From Spirochaetaceae bacterium (lineage in GTDB: Bacteria > Spirochaetota > Spirochaetia > PWKH01): a DNA stretch of 7,542 nt. Positions 5,622 through 7,542 of this stretch are shown one piece after another. How positions within the stretch are numbered: the first letter of the stretch is position 1; every line of letters starts with the position of its first letter. The translations under genes were made by a program, and so were the position numbers. Under the pieces are notes generated by a model. It did no database searches and had not been told where the DNA came from. It saw only the letters and a program-made list of their open reading frames with translations. The stretch is from positions 1 through 7,542 of the forward strand of contig PWNW01000377.1 in the NCBI GenBank assembly GCA_003557605.1. The letters are read 5' to 3'.

Positions 5622-6956
5622 TTACGGCATGCTTTCCAGGAGCAGCGAAATATCTTCAAGTGCCAATCCTTCATACTCGAATTCATACCCCGGGTAGTTG
5701 GTTTCAAGGTTTGCGGTTTTTGCTCTCAGCCTATGAAGGTTAATCTTATCCTTATTCATCTTTACTTCAGTAACGCAGATCTTTTTATGTATTTCGTTCA
5801 CCGAGACAATATCTATTTCATTCTTATTCCCCCTTTCCCAGTAGGTTCCGATGAGCCCATATTCATTTGAGTATCCCTTGATTTCTATAAAGAGTTTCTC
5901 AAGGACTGTCCCGCAAAAACTTGATAGTTCCTTGTCAATAACATTTCGCAGGTATCCAAACCGGTCACCCTGGATTAATGTCATATATCTATTGACGAAC
6001 CTGAACCAGAAATGAGTAAAATTATCCTTGATCCGATATTTCTGGTTCCTTGCATCCCGCTTGCTTCCGAGGGGTTTTACTTTTTCCACCACATCGTATT
6101 CTCTTTCAAGTCTCTCCAGATATCCTCCGCAGCTGCGCTCAAGGACAGATTCGATTTCACTTCGTGAGGTCCTGCCGACTGAAAGCAGCTCCAGTATGGA
6201 AAAGTAGGTTCCATAGTCTTTGCCGAATTCCAATACCAGGGAGTTTTTTCCTTCCTCAATAAAAAAGGAATCCTTCTTGAATACCTGGTCCAGGATACGC
6301 TGTTTTGTGAAGCTCTTTGTTTCCCAAAGCAGTTCCAGGTATCTTGGAACTCCCCCGGTCACCATATACGTGTAGAGCAAATTCTCATTGCTGTACTGCC
6401 TGCGGTCTTCCAGGATGGTTTTCATCACTTGCACTTCAAAGGGCTTAATATACAGGATCCGGTCTGCCCTGCCGAACAAGGGTTCCTTTGCATTCTGGAA
6501 CGTCTTAACCATCAAGGAATATATGGAACCAATAAACACTACATGAACTTTTGTCTGGAATTTATATTCATCCCATTTGTTCTGGATTTCTGAATAGATA
6601 CCCGGATTAACGGTATAAAATTCCTGAAACTCATCAATGATGAGCACACAGGGGTGATCTCTGCCGTACTTCAGTATCAGCTCAAAGAGTTCAATGAATT
6701 TCTGGATCCTTCCAATGTGGGCTTGGCCGATACATGACTCATACTGCAGGATGAACTCATCGCACAGCAGGCTTTCAGTCTTTTTACTGATAAAAAAATA
6801 CAGGCTCGTTTTCCCCTCAGCGAACTTCTTTGCAAGCAATGTTTTCCCCACTCTTCTCCGCCCGGTCACAACGGCAATCTTTCCGTATCCCGACTTACAT
6901 TGCCTGTAGAGTTCTTCGAGGCTGTCAAGTTCCTGCTGTCTGTCATAGAATTTCAT
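5622..6956 (-). CDS. ATPase_2/DUF234-type AAA ATPase
   Basis: This 444-residue P-loop ATPase belongs to the type with an ATPase_2 (PF01637-like) N-terminal domain and a DUF234-like C-terminal domain, widespread in archaea and accessory regions of bacteria; its cellular role is not established. The N-terminus MKFYDRQQELDSLEELY is typical. Walker A is GRRRVGKT (32-39) and Walker B VLIIDEFQE (104-112, Asp108-Glu109). Next come VVFIGS, a sensor-like region, and FGRADRILYIKPF with candidate arginine fingers. A winged-helix-like middle (TYFSILELLSVGRTSRSEIES) precedes the C-terminal domain, which ends in NEIDIV...EVK, a pattern like the D-x(n)-ExK core of restriction-endonuclease-fold domains. The frame is open to 7007, but the start at 6956 is chosen because GGAGG (6962-6966) lies 5 bases upstream and the family begins at MKFYDR. 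It has its own strong promoter and converges on the headless ATPase remnant. Length is normal and no defect is visible. Confidence 0.85.
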   Translation of the reverse strand: MKFYDRQQELDSLEELYRQCKSGYGKIAVVTGRRRVGKTLLAKKFAEGKTSLYFFISKKTESLLCDEFILQYESCIGQAHIGRIQKFIELFELILKYGRDHPCVLIIDEFQEFYTVNPGIYSEIQNKWDEYKFQTKVHVVFIGSIYSLMVKTFQNAKEPLFGRADRILYIKPFEVQVMKTILEDRRQYSNENLLYTYMVTGGVPRYLELLWETKSFTKQRILDQVFKKDSFFIEEGKNSLVLEFGKDYGTYFSILELLSVGRTSRSEIESVLERSCGGYLERLEREYDVVEKVKPLGSKRDARNQKYRIKDNFTHFWFRFVNRYMTLIQGDRFGYLRNVIDKELSSFCGTVLEKLFIEIKGYSNEYGLIGTYWERGNKNEIDIVSVNEIHKKICVTEVKMNKDKINLHRLRAKTANLETNYPGYEFEYEGLALEDISLLLESMP

Positions 6957-6987
6957 TGCAACCTCCGTTACAGTAACCTGTGTTGCA
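6957..6987. promoter_or_regulatory. 31-bp nested palindrome over transcription start and RBS (operator candidate)
   Basis: Around base 6972 the sequence reads TGCAAC-N4-GTTAC-A-GTAAC-N4-GTTGCA, with 11 of 15 symmetric pairs matching. It begins right next to the ATPase start codon (6956), covers its Shine-Dalgarno and predicted transcription start, and ends on the last base of the -10 box. A dimeric repressor bound here would block transcription. An RNA hairpin is less likely because most of the outer 5' arm lies upstream of the predicted RNA start. No regulator gene is in the window. Confidence 0.5.
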
Positions 6988-7015
6988 TTATATGATGCCA
7001 ACGACATAACGTCAA
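6987..7015 (-). promoter_or_regulatory. Promoter of the ATPase_2/DUF234 gene
   Basis: On the minus strand TTGACG (7010-7015, 5 of 6 consensus), a 17-base spacer and a perfect TATAAT (6987-6992) form a textbook sigma-70 promoter. Transcription should start near 6980, leaving a leader of about 24 bases that contains the GGAGG ribosome binding site. Confidence 0.75.
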
Positions 7016-7025
7016 TTAGTGAAGG

Positions 7026-7065
7026 AGAGTATTCAACTCTTTAGGGATAAAGTAGAAATATCCCT
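7026..7065. repeat. Two adjacent small hairpins upstream of the ATPase promoter
   Basis: AGAGT-ATTCA-ACTCT (7026-7040, 5-bp arms) is followed after two bases by AGGGATA-AAGTAGAAA-TATCCCT (7043-7065, perfect 7-bp arms). They lie just upstream of the -35 box of the ATPase gene. No T-run follows on the minus strand, so a terminator for the upstream small gene is unlikely. They may be regulator sites or part of a structured RNA. Confidence 0.35.
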
Positions 7066-7145
7066 TTGTGGGGATTAAGACACGGTTGCTCGGGTGCTGT
7101 GTGCGGGAAGCCTTCGAGCAGGCTGATTGACTATGTTGATGGCGC

Positions 7146-7199
7146 ATACCCGGTCTTTTCATCTTTCTTCAGTGCTTCAAGAATTAAAAAACCGGGTAT
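7146..7199. repeat. Long inverted repeat in the gap before the small membrane protein gene
   Basis: ATACCCGGT (7146-7154) and ACCGGGTAT (7191-7199) are exact reverse complements. After one C/A mismatch the arms continue with TTTT/AAAA, leaving a 26-base loop that can partly pair again (TTCTT/AAGAA). No T-run follows either arm outside the hairpin, so it is not a classic terminator. The gap 6957-7233 as a whole holds promoter, operator and hairpins but no supportable gene; another possible stem is GCTCG/CGAGC (7088-7119). Confidence 0.4.
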
Positions 7200-7233
7200 T
7201 TCTGTATCCTCAAGGTGTATGTGCCAGGGCTTC

Positions 7234-7479
7234 TCAGCTGATTATTGCTAGTACAGCCCAAGGTATTACATTAAAAACAAATATGATGATCTTCCAAATC
7301 CCGATTAATGCATAGAGCACAGCATTGAAGGTGTCCTTCTGCATTGGAAACCATTTGCTGTGTATTCCGTACACGAAATCGGTTGAAAAAACCATACCGA
7401 GAAGTGAAGAGATCAGAAGCAGACTGCCGTTCAGGATCGTGCACCACATAAAGAATCTTGTCAGTAATTCTACATCCAT
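7234..7479 (-). CDS. Small two-helix membrane protein, DUF6868-like
   Basis: This 81-residue protein has two hydrophobic helices, about residues 9-31 (FFMWCTILNGSLLLISSLLGMVF) and 53-80 (AVLYALIGIWKIIIFVFNVIPWAVLAII), joined by a loop with YGIHSKWFPMQKD. The pattern FFxWCTxxN at the front, IHxxWF in the middle and KIxxxxFNxxPW at the end recalls the DUF6868 family of about 80-residue bacterial membrane proteins of unknown function; this is from memory. Start support is strong: AGAGGAG (7486-7492 on the complement) lies 6 bases before the ATG, which occurs as ATGGATG with the second ATG out of frame. It reads toward the ATPase gene but is separated by 277 bases and that gene's own promoter, so no operon is implied. 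Confidence 0.75.
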   Translation of the reverse strand: MDVELLTRFFMWCTILNGSLLLISSLLGMVFSTDFVYGIHSKWFPMQKDTFNAVLYALIGIWKIIIFVFNVIPWAVLAIIS

Positions 7480-7505
7480 TGGAAACTCCTCTTTTATACT
7501 CGTCT

Positions 7506-7533
7506 ATATTAGCATGGGGGATTGCTATGTCTA
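7506..7533 (-). promoter_or_regulatory. Possible promoter of the small membrane protein gene
   Basis: On the minus strand TAGACA (7528-7533, 5 of 6 consensus) is 16 bases from TAATAT (7506-7511, 4 of 6). The predicted start near 7499 would give a leader of about 20 bases including the AGAGGAG ribosome binding site. An overlapping TATAGA (7503-7508) is an alternative -10 with a longer spacer. Confidence 0.3.
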
Positions 7534-7542
7534 CAGCGCTTC

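Noticed and set aside
6957..7007. Longer N-terminus of the ATPase starting at 7007
   Set aside because: The extra 17 residues are coded by the promoter and palindrome region, would start upstream of the predicted RNA start, and the family begins at MKFYDR behind a strong GGAGG.
7088..7119. Resemblance of GTGTGCGGGAAGCC to a group II intron domain V strand
   Set aside because: The matching second strand ending in a GGTTC-type sequence is absent, and no intron-encoded reverse transcriptase is nearby.
7021..7200. CRISPR or tandem repeat array
   Set aside because: The stems differ from one another in sequence and spacing; no repeat unit recurs.
7066..7315. Short plus-strand open frames of 61 and 62 residues
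   Set aside because: They have no ribosome binding site, no recognisable motifs, and overlap the better-supported minus-strand gene and the hairpin region.
7514..7542. Start of a divergent plus-strand gene (ATG at 7514 or 7527, reading MSTAL from 7527)
   Set aside because: Only 5-9 codons are visible and the purine stretch upstream is weak; it cannot be supported from this window.

Overview
The window is bacterial DNA. An intact metabolic block lies on the left, a bacterial tRNA-Leu lies in the middle, and a lower-GC accessory-looking block lies on the right. RseC-type proteins point to a bacterium with Gram-negative-type envelope biology. An RseC protein together with a YmdB-like (TIGR00282-type) protein makes a spirochaete my best guess, at low confidence. 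No rRNA or other phylogenetic marker is present to settle it.

Left block (1-3921). On the minus strand, reading right to left, are a YmdB-like calcineurin-fold protein (955-1758), an RseC-family membrane protein (536-958) and the N-terminal 163 residues of CTP synthase PyrG (1-490, running off the window). The YmdB-like gene and rseC overlap by 4 bases (ATGA), so they are probably translationally coupled. A good promoter sits in the 45-base gap before pyrG. The YmdB-like protein keeps the fold signatures but has lost most of the metal ligands of characterised YmdB, which makes it the most interesting protein here. Diverging from it on the plus strand is a complete 699-residue family 3 glycoside hydrolase (1822-3921) with nucleophile and acid/base candidates in place and no signal peptide.

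Middle. Six bases after the hydrolase stop a strong promoter begins. It drives tRNA-Leu(CAG) (3966-4049), which has no encoded CCA and is followed by a hairpin-plus-T-run terminator (4072-4120).

Right block (4121-7542). Sampled base composition drops from about 50-63% GC to about 35-43%, and the genes become accessory types. They are a headless AAA_14/DUF4143 ATPase on the plus strand (remnant 4215-5432, no Walker A, no convincing start), then convergently an intact ATPase_2/DUF234 ATPase on the minus strand (5622-6956), then a small two-helix membrane protein resembling the DUF6868 family (7234-7479, minus). An 11-bp perfect inverted repeat lies between the convergent ATPases. The intact ATPase has a textbook promoter (TTGACG-17-TATAAT) and a strong ribosome binding site. 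A 31-bp nested palindrome fills the space between the -10 box and the ATG, which suggests control by a dimeric repressor that is not in the window. The 277-base gap upstream of it holds several hairpins and no gene I can support.

Logic. The left genes look like ordinary nucleotide and redox/envelope functions plus sugar hydrolysis. The tRNA-Leu looks like the edge of a variable region. No complete known defence system, CRISPR array, integrase or transposase is visible.
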